From NCBI RefSeq assembly GCF_024346715.1, contig NZ_AP024853.1, positions 1,116,001-1,180,000 on the forward strand: a stretch of DNA of 64,000 nt, in the 5' to 3' direction. The notes under the pieces were generated by a model. It was not told the origin of the DNA and ran no database searches. It was given only the letters and a program-made list of their open reading frames with translations. This DNA comes from Photobacterium swingsii. GTDB lineage: Bacteria > Pseudomonadota > Gammaproteobacteria > Enterobacterales > Vibrionaceae. Shown piece by piece: positions 42,853 to 53,192 of this stretch. Position 1 is the first letter of the stretch, and every line of letters starts with the position of its first letter. Position numbers and translations under genes: made by a program.

Positions 42853-45737
42853 CAAAAACAGCAAATCATAAACTCAGCCTGCTTATCATTATTACTGTCA
42901 CTAGCCTTGCTCTTTACTTGGTATTCATCATCACTAAAAGCCATCAAGTCGATCAATATCAACGCGCCTATTTGTCACTCACCAACGATGTCATCAAAGC
43001 TCAGGAAGAGCTCTATTACTTTAATCATCAAGATCATAAAGCCTATGACCGCTATTCTTTGCAGCTAGTTCATGCCGAAGTGGAAGCCAATGCCCTCTAC
43101 ACGGGGCTACAATCTAACCGAAGTCATTGGCTCAAACGTATGGTGATCAGTACCAATGATGTTATCAACCAAGCAAAAGAAATTAATACCAGTATTTCAA
43201 CTTTTGTCGCTGATCTTGAAACTTTACTGCGATTAAAAGTATCTAATGAATACTCAACATTAACGACATTACTGTTAGAAGAAACGCTATTAGATAGCCT
43301 AGTAAGTGCAGAAGACAAACTGTATGTTTCAGAGCTCACGCTTAAAGGGGCACTAACAAGAGCACCCAGTGAAGCACTCCAAAATAACCTGACCTTCCGC
43401 AGCCTTGTAAACTACATCTCTTTTCGCGAACGGATCAAAGATGAAAGTACTCAAAAAGAAAAAGACATTTCTACCAACGGAGTGAAAGAAGAGCTAGCGA
43501 AACAAAACAGATACTGGCTAGAAGAGTCGGAAACAATTAAGCAACATGCCTTCATCACCATGTTGTTATTTGCTCTAAGCATTGCTGCTTATTTTTATTT
43601 ACAGTTACGCGAGCGCTTATTGCAAACCTTAGCCATCAAGCAGGAGCTCGCTGCATCCGAAAAAGAAAAGTCGACACTGGCTTTAGTGGCTGAACACGCC
43701 CAAGATGCTATCGTTATTACAGATAAAGATGGCTACACCACTTGGGTCAATAACAGTTTTTTAGCACTATCAGGGTACGCTATCACAGAAGTTATAGGCC
43801 AAAAACCAGGGAATATTTTACAGGGAAAAGATACAAGCCAAGATGAAGTCACCAGAATTTCTGATGCACTCAAAAAAGGAGAATCCATCGAGTCTGAACT
43901 GATTAATTATCACAAAGATGGCACCCCATACTGGATAGATATCGCAATAAACCCAACGTTCGATGCCAATGGTAACCTACAGAGCTTTATTGCTGTCGAA
44001 CGCGATAGTACTAAGCGTAAAGCGCTTGAACAAGATCTCGCTGCTGCAGCTGAGCTTGCTGAGGTCTCAAATAAAGCAAAATCCACTTTCCTTGCCACCA
44101 TGAGCCATGAGTTACGTACTCCCCTTAATGGCATACTTGGTATGGCACAAATCATCGAGAGCAACATTCAAAACCAAGAACATCATAAGCAGATCCAAGT
44201 GTTACTCGAATCTGGCGAACATCTTCTCTCGTTGCTCAATGACATCTTGGACTTCTCAAAAATTGAAGAAAATAAGCTGGAATTAGAATGTGCTCAATTT
44301 AAATTTAACGATGTTATCAACCCTATCGCTCACACCTACAATCAAATTTGTACCGACCAAGGTCTCGAATTAATTATTGAAAACGAGCTCAACCACAATG
44401 CACTTTTTACTGGTGATAAGTCACGGATCAGACAGATCATCTTCAACCTTATTAGCAATGCGGTAAAATTTACTCACCAAGGCAGTATCAACCTATCTTT
44501 TAAACACACTTTAACGGCAAACAGCCAACAAGGTGTCGTCATGAAAATAAAAGATTCCGGTATCGGTATTCGCGAAGAACGCCTTGCGAATATTTTTGAC
44601 CCATTTACGCAAGCAGAGTCTTCCACTACCCGACAGTACGGTGGAACTGGCCTTGGCTTAGCCATAGTTAAGCAACTCGTTGAGATGATGAACGGACATA
44701 TCTCGGCCTACAGCGAATTAGGTAAAGGCACTGAATTTACAGTGACCATTGCGTTGGAAACAACTATTGAGCATGCCTCGTCACAGCCTTTGCCATTCGA
44801 TAACGAGAGCCATAATCATTCCTCTAACAATCGTGAGCATGATACAAACAAAGAGGCCCACCAGCGACTCAGTGGAAAAGTCAGCCATAACAACACTGAA
44901 AGTCGCCACCAACAGCAAGCGCTCAACATATTGATTGTCGAGGACAACAAAATTAATGCATTAGTCGCTAAAACATTTTGTGAGCGCCAAGGGCACCGAG
45001 CCAGCGTTACGGAAAATGGACAGCTTGCCTTAGAGCGATTGAAAGAAGATAGCTTTGATTTAATACTGATGGACAACCACATGCCCGTCATGGACGGGGT
45101 CACCGCCACTCAAGCTATACGTCAACAGCTAAGACTCTCTACGGTTATTTTTGCTTGTACCGCTGATATATTCCAAGAAGCACACGACAATTTCATTCAA
45201 GCAGGGGCTAATTACGTTTTAACTAAACCGATTCAAGAACAAGGTTTCATTGATGCTATTCAACAACATTTACCGACAATAATGGAAAACCAAACACCCA
45301 CATCGACAACGAACACCAAAGTAATCGCACTCACTCGACATACGCAAGCTGCGATCACAGAACTTGCTACAACAGAAGCTGAGATTAACCTTGTAACTAT
45401 GAACCAACCATGCGGTCACACAAGCATCAATGACAACTTACAGCACTTTATCGAGTGCGCCGAAGAAAGTATTAGTTCGCTTATTATTGCTTATAGTGCG
45501 CACAATATTGAGCTTATTCACTCGCACGTTCTATCAATTAAAACGTTAGGCATAAACTTCTCTATACTTCGTTTAATCACTTCAGCAACAGAGATCACGA
45601 AGCAGACCAATAACAATCAGCTCCCAAACATTCATGCCTTACAGCAACTGATTAACTTGCTTGAGGTGAATATTCACCAAGCTTCTCGATTAATGCATAG
45701 TGAAATAAGTAAGGACACTCAAAAGAACAATAACTGA
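42849..45737 (+). CDS. PAS-containing hybrid sensor histidine kinase with receiver and HPt-like end
   Basis: 962 residues: helix at about 8-28, a long periplasmic sensor rich in helices (30-235), a second helix (about 237-255), a PAS domain (275-395; [20 protein letters not shown] and [10 protein letters not shown]), then HisKA with His420 ([13 protein letters not shown]), an ATPase with DSGIGI and GGTGLGLAI, a receiver with Asp742 ([13 protein letters not shown]) and a C-terminal HPt-like bundle with His893 in [13 protein letters not shown], where the usual HxLKG is weakened. It resembles ArcB/TorS-type phosphorelay kinases. Its start overlaps the peroxidase stop, suggesting that it senses the peroxidase's redox state or a related signal. 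No response regulator gene is adjacent. Confidence 0.9.
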   Translation: MTKTANHKLSLLIIITVTSLALYLVFIITKSHQVDQYQRAYLSLTNDVIKAQEELYYFNHQDHKAYDRYSLQLVHAEVEANALYTGLQSNRSHWLKRMVISTNDVINQAKEINTSISTFVADLETLLRLKVSNEYSTLTTLLLEETLLDSLVSAEDKLYVSELTLKGALTRAPSEALQNNLTFRSLVNYISFRERIKDESTQKEKDISTNGVKEELAKQNRYWLEESETIKQHAFITMLLFALSIAAYFYLQLRERLLQTLAIKQELAASEKEKSTLALVAEHAQDAIVITDKDGYTTWVNNSFLALSGYAITEVIGQKPGNILQGKDTSQDEVTRISDALKKGESIESELINYHKDGTPYWIDIAINPTFDANGNLQSFIAVERDSTKRKALEQDLAAAAELAEVSNKAKSTFLATMSHELRTPLNGILGMAQIIESNIQNQEHHKQIQVLLESGEHLLSLLNDILDFSKIEENKLELECAQFKFNDVINPIAHTYNQICTDQGLELIIENELNHNALFTGDKSRIRQIIFNLISNAVKFTHQGSINLSFKHTLTANSQQGVVMKIKDSGIGIREERLANIFDPFTQAESSTTRQYGGTGLGLAIVKQLVEMMNGHISAYSELGKGTEFTVTIALETTIEHASSQPLPFDNESHNHSSNNREHDTNKEAHQRLSGKVSHNNTESRHQQQALNILIVEDNKINALVAKTFCERQGHRASVTENGQLALERLKEDSFDLILMDNHMPVMDGVTATQAIRQQLRLSTVIFACTADIFQEAHDNFIQAGANYVLTKPIQEQGFIDAIQQHLPTIMENQTPTSTTNTKVIALTRHTQAAITELATTEAEINLVTMNQPCGHTSINDNLQHFIECAEESISSLIIAYSAHNIELIHSHVLSIKTLGINFSILRLITSATEITKQTNNNQLPNIHALQQLINLLEVNIHQASRLMHSEISKDTQKNNN

Positions 45738-45858
45738 ATTTTCATGAATAACAGGCCATAGCTCCTACTGATTTAAGCAGTCAATTCGGCATTCTTAGTT
45801 TTCTAAATGGGGAGGGGTCTATGAACATTCATTCTTTCGGCTGGACAATGAAAGCAAA

Positions 45859-45892
45859 AAGCCTCCGCTGCGTGTTATCACGGCGGAGGCTT
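45859..45892 (-). terminator. Terminator of the second hybrid kinase
   Basis: AAGCCTCCGC and GCGGAGGCTT form a perfect 10-bp stem; on the minus strand a TTTTTGC tail follows. It lies 17 bp past the stop of the 45909-48578 gene and between convergent operons. Confidence 0.85.
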
Positions 45893-45908
45893 ATGGCATC
45901 ACACTCAA

Positions 45909-48578
45909 CTATGCAACTTCATTCAATTTATCGAGCTTATCTAACAAGATCTCTTTCTTAAATGGCTTAGCCACATAATCATCCATACCCGCTTCAAAGC
46001 ACTTGTCGATGTCTTGATCGAGCACACTCGCAGTTAACGCTATAATCGGTAAGCGATCTTTTTCATTTTTGCCTTCCCAAGCACGAATAGCTTCTGTTGC
46101 CGAGAAACCATCCATCACCGGCATCATGCAATCCATCAAAATAGCTTTGAACTGCTTCCCTTGTGTTATCGCATCAACAGCTTCCTGACCGTTATTGGCG
46201 AGTTCAAAATCATAACCCGCCTTCTTCAAAAACAGTGAGGCAACTTTCTGGTTAACAAGGTTATCTTCAACAACCAATACAACATCTTTCACACTGACTT
46301 CTTCGTCTGAGAGCACACCTTGCTCTGCTTGAATTTTCTTGTGGTACTCTTGCACTTTCTTCAAGGCTTGGCTGGTTGCTTTAATCAAACGTCGCCCAAA
46401 TAACGGCGCACTAATGACACCATCAATATGAGTACCAAAATCGTATTGTTCATCACTGTGGCTGGTACATACCACCACGGCAGCCGGTGATTTTACGGCT
46501 TTTATTTCAGCAATGGTGTCAATTGTACGGATCAGTGATCCCTGACAGAACAAGATTAAGTCATAGTAATTTGAAGCCCGCTCAGCATTACTCATCACAG
46601 TTTCAACATCGACGGCTAAACCATGCTCAACACACTGCACTCTCAACGCATCTGCGTACTCCACCTCATTAGTCACAATTAACGTCTTCACATTTTGTAA
46701 ACTTGCAACTTTAGGTGCTTGTGCTTTCACGACATCAACATCTATCGTGAAATGGAAAGTACTGCCCTTACCTTTTTCAGAATCTAACGCTAAGTCACCA
46801 TCCATTAATTCAACAAGCTGGCGACAAATGGCCAAGCCTAGGCCTGTACCACCAAACTGACGAGTAATTGATCCATCTTCTTGTGTAAATGGTGCAAACA
46901 CTTGAGCTTGCTTGTCTTTCGCAATACCGATACCTGTATCTATGATTGCAAATCGAATCGCTGCTTGGCCGTTCTCTTTCATTTGCTGCGTAACAGATAA
47001 GGTCACTGAACCTGATAATGTAAACTTTACTGCATTCGACATCAGGTTCATCAATACCTGACGCAATCGGTGTTCATCAATCATGGTTAGCGCCGCGACA
47101 TCAGGTGCAATATCCACTTTCAGGGCTAAGTTCTGCTCCGACGCTTTTGCCATCACAATCGACATGGTGTCGTAAGCGACTTCGCGTACATTACATTCTG
47201 TTGGGGCGATAACCAGATTACCTGATTCAATTTTGGACAGGTCCAAAATATCGTTAATCAGTAACAATAAGGTTTGTGAAGACGTTTCGATAATTTGCAG
47301 GTATTCAGACTGAGAAGGATTAAGGTCGGTATCTGATAAAATTGACGACATCCCAATAATGCCATTAAGAGGCGTTCGGATCTCATGGGACATATTGGCA
47401 AGGAAGGCACTTTTAGCCACATTGGCTTTCTCAGCTTCATCTTTTGCTTGCAGCATTCTGGCTTGATTGTGGTATCGCTCATCTATCAATAGGTTCAACT
47501 TTTGGGTGAAAATGGTGAACTCATCGCGCCCATCTTCCATCACTTTTACCACGGTATCGCTCGACTCTTCAATTTTCGACATGGTTTTAATAACGCGTCC
47601 CAAATATTGAATGATGCGTTTCGCTAAATTCACCCCTAAAATAGTCAACACTATCAATGCCAGCAAAATGGCACTCGCAAGGATCCCCATTTTCACTTTG
47701 GCATCAGCGATTGTTGTATGGATCTCAGACACTAATTGCTGACTCACTTTTCCAACAACAAATTGAATCAAGTTATAGCGTTCATCCAGTGCTTTTAATC
47801 CAAGGCTCACCATATCTTGAGACACACCATCACCGAGTAGACCTTCCCGTAAAATATAACTGTTGGCAAAAGCGGGATCAGAAAATGTCTTTTTCAGTAA
47901 TTCAATTTGCTGAGGATCAGCATTAATAGAAATAAAGCGATCGATATAAAGCTGCTGATTTTGAATCACACTGACTAACTCAGGTTTGAGTTCATCGGTC
48001 ATATCCGGCATGAGTAATAGCTGGCGAATATACCAATTCTCTTGCTGAGACCACATCGATAACCAATTAAGTTGATATAAAACGCCGAGGTTTTGTTCCA
48101 CTTTTTCATTATTGATTGCCAGGGGGGACTTTTCTAGGCTGGTTAAAATGCTGATTAGCGTTTCATCTATCCATGTTGACCAATCTAACAAGTCTTCTTT
48201 TTGTGTTTCTGAAAACTCAGAAACAGCATCGGACAAATCATCCAGCACGATATTAACCGACTTTGCTTCTTTATCTGTAAAAGCATCAGGGATGAGTAAC
48301 CGTATCTTAGTGATACTTTCATTAAGATCATTTGACATAGAATCACTATTTGGACTCAAAGTCTCATTTTGCATTTTAATTTTCATTAAATGCGCATCAG
48401 ATATGAACGCAGAAGTCTCACCCAATAGACTCACACGCGTATTAAGCATGTTTAACGTACTAACGTTTTGATAGAGGCTTTGGATCTCTAACCCTGCGAA
48501 AAAACTCATAAAACCAAGCGGTAGAATAACCAGTACGAGCAGCCTCGATTTAATCGAAATGCGATTCAGTAGGCTCAT
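45909..48578 (-). CDS. Hybrid sensor histidine kinase with two receiver-like domains
   Basis: 889 residues: membrane helix ([20 protein letters not shown]), a periplasmic helical sensor of about 260 residues (40-295), a second helix ([21 protein letters not shown]), a HAMP-like linker, HisKA with His398 ([13 protein letters not shown]), ATPase with DTGIGI and GGTGLGLAI, then a degenerate receiver without a clear acceptor Asp (about 630-745) and a complete receiver with Asp816 ([11 protein letters not shown]) and Lys in VAKPFKK. The sensor's helical layout recalls nitrate-sensing NIT domains, but the match is weak. It is divergent from a small PstS-like protein gene and a porin-like gene, which may be its sensor partner and target. 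It ends at its own terminator. Confidence 0.88.
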   Translation of the reverse strand: MSLLNRISIKSRLLVLVILPLGFMSFFAGLEIQSLYQNVSTLNMLNTRVSLLGETSAFISDAHLMKIKMQNETLSPNSDSMSNDLNESITKIRLLIPDAFTDKEAKSVNIVLDDLSDAVSEFSETQKEDLLDWSTWIDETLISILTSLEKSPLAINNEKVEQNLGVLYQLNWLSMWSQQENWYIRQLLLMPDMTDELKPELVSVIQNQQLYIDRFISINADPQQIELLKKTFSDPAFANSYILREGLLGDGVSQDMVSLGLKALDERYNLIQFVVGKVSQQLVSEIHTTIADAKVKMGILASAILLALIVLTILGVNLAKRIIQYLGRVIKTMSKIEESSDTVVKVMEDGRDEFTIFTQKLNLLIDERYHNQARMLQAKDEAEKANVAKSAFLANMSHEIRTPLNGIIGMSSILSDTDLNPSQSEYLQIIETSSQTLLLLINDILDLSKIESGNLVIAPTECNVREVAYDTMSIVMAKASEQNLALKVDIAPDVAALTMIDEHRLRQVLMNLMSNAVKFTLSGSVTLSVTQQMKENGQAAIRFAIIDTGIGIAKDKQAQVFAPFTQEDGSITRQFGGTGLGLAICRQLVELMDGDLALDSEKGKGSTFHFTIDVDVVKAQAPKVASLQNVKTLIVTNEVEYADALRVQCVEHGLAVDVETVMSNAERASNYYDLILFCQGSLIRTIDTIAEIKAVKSPAAVVVCTSHSDEQYDFGTHIDGVISAPLFGRRLIKATSQALKKVQEYHKKIQAEQGVLSDEEVSVKDVVLVVEDNLVNQKVASLFLKKAGYDFELANNGQEAVDAITQGKQFKAILMDCMMPVMDGFSATEAIRAWEGKNEKDRLPIIALTASVLDQDIDKCFEAGMDDYVAKPFKKEILLDKLDKLNEVA

Positions 48579-48691
48579 ATCTTCTCCTTGAACGTGAACC
48601 TTGACACCTTTTTTGAATGTCTATTTGTAGTTACACAAGTGTCAACTATCATCAATATTAGGACTAATTCAGGATGAATGGTAAATAATTA

Positions 48692-49174
48692 ATGAATAAC
48701 GGACTTAACCTAAAACCTATTGTGACTAAGCTCTTAATTGCTAGCTTTTCCCTAGGGTTATCTCTTTCTGCATTTGCCAAAAATGAAGCCGTTGAAGATG
48801 TCGAGTTTGCCGTTTTTTCGATGAACAAAGACATTCCGCAGCTCAGTAAAAGCAAAGCAAGAATGCTATATAAAGGTAGAACCAAAAAATTAAATGGCAG
48901 CATCAAAATCGTTCTGGTTGATTTGCCAGAAAACTCGATTCACCGAGAAGAATTTTACGATATGCTGCTTGGCAAGTCGGTATCACAAATGAATGGATAT
49001 TGGGCATCATTATCTTTCTCTGGCAAGGGGAAGCCACCAGCAGAATTAAATAGCGATGATATAAAGGACATTCTTGAGTGGCTGAACAAAAATCCAAATG
49101 GGATTGCCTACGCGCCAATTAGTACTGTACCTGAAAATGCCAATATTCTGATTACCGTCTTACAAGGAGAGTAA
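48692..49174 (+). CDS. Small PstS-like periplasmic protein
   Basis: A 160-residue protein with a signal peptide (ASFSLGLSLSAFA) and one lobe of a periplasmic-binding fold: EDVEFAVFSMNKDIPQLSKSKARMLYKGRTKKL, then VLVDLPENSIHREEFYDMLLGKSVSQMNGYWASLSFSGKGKPP and ENPNGIAYAPISTVP-like text. This pattern is typical of small proteins annotated as phosphate-ABC substrate-binding-like that are half the size of PstS. Such proteins are often next to sensor kinases and may present a ligand to them. It is followed 2 bp later by a porin-like gene and is divergent from a hybrid kinase gene. Confidence 0.78.
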   Translation: MNNGLNLKPIVTKLLIASFSLGLSLSAFAKNEAVEDVEFAVFSMNKDIPQLSKSKARMLYKGRTKKLNGSIKIVLVDLPENSIHREEFYDMLLGKSVSQMNGYWASLSFSGKGKPPAELNSDDIKDILEWLNKNPNGIAYAPISTVPENANILITVLQGE

Positions 49175-49176
49175 GC

Positions 49177-50217
49177 ATGAACATAAGATATCCCCTTCTT
49201 GTAGCAGCAGCAATGCCACTAACTTCACTTGCTGCCATAGATATTACCGATAACTTTTCAATCAGTGGCTTCGGTTCAACCTCTATTGCGAAATCAAATA
49301 ACTCAACACCGCTATTTATTCACCGCGAAATTACAGATGAAACTTGCTACGACTGCGACACTATTTTTGGTATCCAAGCCGACTATACCATTACAGAAGC
49401 ATTAAACGCCTCTTTACAAGTCGTAAAGCGTCCGCAGGATAAGTGGTCAGATCCAGAAATTGAGTGGGCTTACTTAAGCTATGAAATTAATGAACTAACC
49501 GTGAATGGGGGGCGTTTACGCTTACCATTATTTCTTGCATCAGAATATTACTATGTTGGCCAAGCATATACATGGGCACGCCCTCCTCAAGAGGTCTATG
49601 ACAGTATTCTTGGTTTTACCTTTTATGATGGCTTCTCTGTGCGTTGGCAAACATCAATATCTGATGAACTAACGGCCTCTGTGATGCCATTCTATGGATT
49701 TGGGCGTGAAAATAAGACCAAGCTTGGCTCTTATGAATTGATGTTTGAAACGGATTATATGGCAGGATTGTCGGCCGAAATCAGTGGGTTTAATTATCGT
49801 ATCCACTCTGCGTATATGCACACCAAGTTTAAGCAAAATGGTGGGGACCCTGAAAATATGAATATCTTCACTTTGGGCGGGGAGTATTCACTCGACCAGT
49901 GGTTATTCATGGCAGAGTTAGAGAACGATAAGCTACAGACTAACTGGTACGTGTCAGCAGGTTATTCATTTGATGCCTTTACGCCCTATGTCACTTATGG
50001 ACAAAGCCATGAGCGTCGGTATTCTAAGAGCGTGACGGCTGGAGTACGTTACGATGTCACGCCGCAAATATCCCTTAATGCTGAATGGCAAGGCGTCTAC
50101 TTACCCCAAGAACGCTACGACCAAGGTAAAGATGGGCAATTTGTAATGCCCCCAATTGCCCTACAAGAAGATAAAGATGTACAAGCCTACACACTCATGA
50201 TCAACTTCGTCTTCTAA
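49177..50217 (+). CDS. Outer-membrane porin-like beta-barrel protein
   Basis: A 346-residue protein with a short signal peptide (LLVAAAMPLTSLAA) and a regular series of amphipathic strands ending TLMINFVF, with the terminal aromatic residue of outer-membrane barrels. The N-terminal CYDCDT suggests a disulfide in a loop. Strand text such as YLSYEINELTVNGGRLRLPLFLASEYYYVGQ and VTAGVRYDVTPQISLNAEWQGV resembles porins co-encoded with small PstS-like proteins in Vibrionaceae-type genomes. The substrate is unknown. It is probably co-transcribed with the upstream 160-residue protein gene, 2 bp away, and ends at a terminator. Confidence 0.8.
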   Translation: MNIRYPLLVAAAMPLTSLAAIDITDNFSISGFGSTSIAKSNNSTPLFIHREITDETCYDCDTIFGIQADYTITEALNASLQVVKRPQDKWSDPEIEWAYLSYEINELTVNGGRLRLPLFLASEYYYVGQAYTWARPPQEVYDSILGFTFYDGFSVRWQTSISDELTASVMPFYGFGRENKTKLGSYELMFETDYMAGLSAEISGFNYRIHSAYMHTKFKQNGGDPENMNIFTLGGEYSLDQWLFMAELENDKLQTNWYVSAGYSFDAFTPYVTYGQSHERRYSKSVTAGVRYDVTPQISLNAEWQGVYLPQERYDQGKDGQFVMPPIALQEDKDVQAYTLMINFVF

Positions 50218-50267
50218 ATGTTCAATAACTCGTAGTACAAATAGAGCAATTGTATAGATACGACAAC

Positions 50268-50291
50268 GCCCAGTAAGACTGGGCTTTGTTT
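50268..50291 (+). terminator. Terminator after the porin-like gene
   Basis: GCCCAGT and ACTGGGC form a 7-bp stem with loop AAG, followed by TTTGTTT on the plus strand. Confidence 0.82.
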
Positions 50292-50317
50292 ACGCTGAAT
50301 CAAACTGTCCTGTCACT

Positions 50318-50746
50318 TTATGCGATAAGTGCTTCACCATTAACAGTCACTTCAACATCAATATTGCCACGCACAGCATTTGAGTATGGGCAAACTTGAT
50401 GCGCTGTTTTGACCAATTGCTGTGCCGCGGCTTGTGGCATATCCAATTCAACTGCAAGCTTAACAGTTAGCGCAAAACCACCCGCTTCATTCGCACCGAT
50501 ACCAACTTCTGCAGACACTGGCGCAGATTTAAGCGGCTGCTTTGCCATATTTGCCACATGTAAAATAGCATTTGAGAAACATGCCGAATAACCTGCAGCA
50601 AAAAGTTGTTCAGGGTTAGTCGCTTCGCCACTTCCACCCATTTCTTTAGGGTAACTCAGGGCAAGATCTAATTTACCATCATCTGTTACTACTTGGCCGT
50701 TACGACCAGCCATTGCTGTTGCGGTAGTTGTGTAAAGCGTTTTCAT
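50318..50746 (-). CDS. ohr: Organic hydroperoxide resistance protein
   Basis: A 142-residue OsmC-superfamily thiol peroxidase. It begins MKTLYTTTATAMAGRNGQV (the Arg15 region), has the peroxidatic Cys56 in FAAGYSACFSN and the resolving Cys119 in CPYSNAVRGN, the two-cysteine signature of Ohr. It reduces organic and fatty acid hydroperoxides with lipoylated proteins as electron donor. It is divergent from an OhrR-type MarR gene, the classical pair, with palindromes in between. Confidence 0.95.
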   Translation of the reverse strand: MKTLYTTTATAMAGRNGQVVTDDGKLDLALSYPKEMGGSGEATNPEQLFAAGYSACFSNAILHVANMAKQPLKSAPVSAEVGIGANEAGGFALTVKLAVELDMPQAAAQQLVKTAHQVCPYSNAVRGNIDVEVTVNGEALIA

Positions 50747-50778
50747 ATCAGCACCTTTTGATAAATATTGTTATTGTT

Positions 50779-50863
50779 AATTGCCAGCAATTAGATTGCG
50801 CGCAATTGATTTGCATTTATTAAACTCGATCTTCTCCTTCAATGCAAGTATATTGTGCACAAT
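50779..50863. promoter_or_regulatory. Three palindromic OhrR-type operator candidates
   Basis: The ohr-ohrR gap contains AATTGCCAGCAATT (50779-50792), ATTGCGCGCAAT (50795-50806) and ATTGTGCACAAT (50852-50863), each a palindrome sharing ATTG...CAAT ends. The first two lie next to ohr and the third next to the regulator start, which suits control of both genes by OhrR. Binding is inferred. Confidence 0.72.
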
Positions 50864-50882
50864 CTTTTTCTTCCATGATGGC

Positions 50883-51332
50883 ATGACAATGAAAAACACC
50901 ACCAACAACTCTGATTTACAACTTGAAAAGCAAGTGTGTTTTTCGCTGTATAGTGCGACAAATGCCATGACACGCGCTTATCGCCCGCTACTTGATAAGC
51001 TTGATCTTACTTACTCTCAGTATCTCGCCATGCTCGTGCTGTGGGAAAATAATGGCATTAATGTAAAAGCACTGGGTGATCAGCTTCATTTGGATTCAGG
51101 CACACTAACCCCCTTGCTAAAGCGCTTAGAAAGTAAAGGATTGGTTGTGCGTCAACGCTGTGAACACGACGAACGAGCACGAGTCATGTTTCTTACTGAG
51201 GCAGGGGAAGCACTGAAACAGCAGGCAGAATCGATCCCACAAACGATGATGTGTAAGAGCCAATTACCATTAGAAGAACTGGCCGCACTTAAAGAAATTT
51301 GCGATAAGTTGTATCAACAACTATCAAAATAA
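50883..51332 (+). CDS. ohrR: MarR-family organic-peroxide sensor/repressor
   Basis: 149 residues from ATG 50883 (a second in-frame ATG lies 6 bp later). LEKQVCFSLYSATNAMTRAYRPLL carries the conserved reactive Cys19 at the place where OhrR proteins have it, and LHLDSGTLTPLLKRLESKGLVVRQRCEHDERARVMFLT is the winged HTH. A second cysteine (MMCKSQ) near the C-terminus could form the disulfide seen in the two-cysteine OhrR type. An open frame extends further upstream from a TTG at 50781, but that part covers the operator palindromes and is not expected to be translated. Confidence 0.92.
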   Translation: MTMKNTTNNSDLQLEKQVCFSLYSATNAMTRAYRPLLDKLDLTYSQYLAMLVLWENNGINVKALGDQLHLDSGTLTPLLKRLESKGLVVRQRCEHDERARVMFLTEAGEALKQQAESIPQTMMCKSQLPLEELAALKEICDKLYQQLSK

Positions 51333-51337
51333 ACAAA

Positions 51338-51367
51338 AAAGCACGCATCAATAATGGGGCGTGCTTT
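51338..51367. terminator. Bidirectional terminator between ohrR and the iron ABC operon
   Basis: AAAGCACGC and GCGTGCTTT form a perfect 9-bp stem with a 12-base loop, with A/T tails on both sides, between two convergent genes. Confidence 0.82.
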
Positions 51368-51384
51368 ATTTTCTATTAGAAAAA

Positions 51385-52146
51385 TCAGTGGCTTTTCATG
51401 ACAACCACGGGGCGCTTATCAACTGTGATAATGTGTGAGTCAACATCAAAAAGATCCCAAATCAATTGCGATGTAATAGCATTGCTCGGGTTATCAAACG
51501 CGAACAACTCTCCTCGATGCAACGCAGCAATTTTATCTGCGTATTGAATCGCAAGGTTCAAATCGTGGATCACCATGAGTACACAGGCATTGCTGGTTTT
51601 AGCATAGTGCTGGACATAGTTAAGCAAACGTAACTGGTTTTGCATATCCAATGCCGATGTGGGTTCATCAAGCAAGAGTACTTTAGGCTGGTTAATAATC
51701 GCTTGTGCAAGCCCTACCATTTGGCTTTCACCCCCTGATAAGTCAACACAGTTTTTATTGGCTAAATGCAGGATCCCCATTTCCTCAAGTAACAATAATC
51801 CCTGCCGCGCGCTGTCTTTTTTCGCCATTAGCGATGTCGAGTCAATATTCAATGTCGTGATCAATAATTCAATCACGGTAATACTGGCGCTAATGCGGTG
51901 ATCCTGTGGTAGGTAGCCAATATCATCCAAGGTTAAAGCCCGATCACAATAGTGGATCTGTTGCGGCTGATGAACCGACTGTTGACGAAGTAAGGTGGTC
52001 ATTTGACGTAATAAGGTCGATTTCCCAGCCCCGTTCTTACCAATTAAAGCCACCATTTCCCCAGCCATAATGGTGGGAATAGTGAGGTTATTTAAGACGA
52101 TTTGCTTACCAAAGGATACTGATACCTGGCTAATCGTTAAGCTCAT
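51385..52146 (-). CDS. ABC transporter ATP-binding protein (iron-chelate uptake, FecE-like)
   Basis: A 253-residue ATPase: Walker A GKNGAGKSTLL, Q-loop LPQDHRI, signature DLSGGESQMVGLAQAI, Walker B VLLLDEPTSALD and switch His in VIHDLNLA. The overall layout is that of FecE/BtuD-type ATPases for siderophore, haem or cobalamin import. It is the last gene of a three-gene operon and overlaps the permease gene by 4 bp. The signature carries E rather than Q before SQ, a conservative change. The operon terminates at the shared hairpin with ohrR. Confidence 0.92.
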   Translation of the reverse strand: MSLTISQVSVSFGKQIVLNNLTIPTIMAGEMVALIGKNGAGKSTLLRQMTTLLRQQSVHQPQQIHYCDRALTLDDIGYLPQDHRISASITVIELLITTLNIDSTSLMAKKDSARQGLLLLEEMGILHLANKNCVDLSGGESQMVGLAQAIINQPKVLLLDEPTSALDMQNQLRLLNYVQHYAKTSNACVLMVIHDLNLAIQYADKIAALHRGELFAFDNPSNAITSQLIWDLFDVDSHIITVDKRPVVVMKSH

Positions 52147-53192
52147 CCGAAACGCCCTCCCTTCTTAATAATCAAGAAAATAAAGAACGGGATGCCTACT
52201 ATCGACATCACGACTGTCAGCGGCAAAATAATCCCAGGCATAATGGCTTTACTGGCAATGGACGCTAATTCCAGCAAGACCGCGCCGACCAAAAAAGAGG
52301 CTGGTAAGAAGAAGCGTTGATCTTCCCCCAAGACCATACGAGCAATATGAGGTGCAACCAAACCGACAAAGCCAACCGCACCAACAAAAGACACAGATAA
52401 AGACGTGATAACAGACACCAACAACAAGGTCTTCATTCTAAGAAACTTAACATTGATCCCCATGGCTTCCGCACGCTCTGTGCCTATTTTTAGACTGGAT
52501 AAGCGCCATGCATCCTTCATCATGATGATCAAAACAATCGGTAGCACAATGGCTAATACCCCTATCTTCTCCCAACTCCCTCGATCTAATGATCCCATCT
52601 GCCAAAAGACCAAAGTTTGAAGCTGTGTTTCGCTCGCAATGTACTGCATCATGGTCAACAAACTGTCATAGGCAAACATCACAGCAACCCCGAACAGCAT
52701 CACTCCTTCAATCGACACTCGTTTGGCTGACGATATACCTGCGATAAGTAAGGTTGTCAGAAGGCACATCACAAATGCCATGACTGCAATTTGGTATTGC
52801 TCGGGGATAAAAGGGATCGCCACAACATTAGTGATCACTAACGATGCCCCAAAACCAGCCGCCGCAGAAACACCAAACGTATAAGGATCCGCCAATGGGT
52901 TATTCAGCGTCGTCTGCATCTGGGCACCAGCCAACGCCAATGCACCACCAACAAAAGGGGCCATCAGCGACATTGGCATACGAATATCCCAAACAATAAT
53001 TTTGCTGGCGATCGTACTATGACTTGGATCGAAAATGGCTTGGATGACGGCTGCGAAAGTCAATCCTTGGGAGCCGATAAAAACATCAGCGACGACACAT
53101 ACTATGCTCAAAATAAAAAAGGCTGCGAGCGCAACCTTCTTTTTGTTATTGCGAGCAAGATGAGCGTTTAACTCAAGTTGCAAGGCATTCAC
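52143..53192 (-). CDS. ABC transporter permease (FecCD family)
   Basis: A 349-residue membrane protein with about nine or ten helices. Signature stretches are DIRMPMSLMAPFVGGALALAGAQMQTTLNNPLADPYTFGVSAAAGFGA, typical of FecCD/BtuC permeases, and GFVGLVAPHIARMVLGEDQRFFLP, the coupling-helix region. Only one permease gene is present, so it likely works as a homodimer. It overlaps both neighbours by 4 bp, indicating coupled translation with the binding protein and the ATPase. Confidence 0.93.
   Translation of the reverse strand: MNALQLELNAHLARNNKKKVALAAFFILSIVCVVADVFIGSQGLTFAAVIQAIFDPSHSTIASKIIVWDIRMPMSLMAPFVGGALALAGAQMQTTLNNPLADPYTFGVSAAAGFGASLVITNVVAIPFIPEQYQIAVMAFVMCLLTTLLIAGISSAKRVSIEGVMLFGVAVMFAYDSLLTMMQYIASETQLQTLVFWQMGSLDRGSWEKIGVLAIVLPIVLIIMMKDAWRLSSLKIGTERAEAMGINVKFLRMKTLLLVSVITSLSVSFVGAVGFVGLVAPHIARMVLGEDQRFFLPASFLVGAVLLELASIASKAIMPGIILPLTVVMSIVGIPFFIFLIIKKGGRFG

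Noticed and set aside
45821..45961. 46-codon ORF with a very strong ribosome-like sequence (GGGGAGGGG)
   Set aside because: It runs through the terminator of the convergent kinase gene and into its antisense strand. The peptide is low in coding character. It could be a curiosity but is not supported.
50781..50882. Upstream extension of the OhrR frame
   Set aside because: It covers the operator palindromes and has no ribosome site or family similarity.
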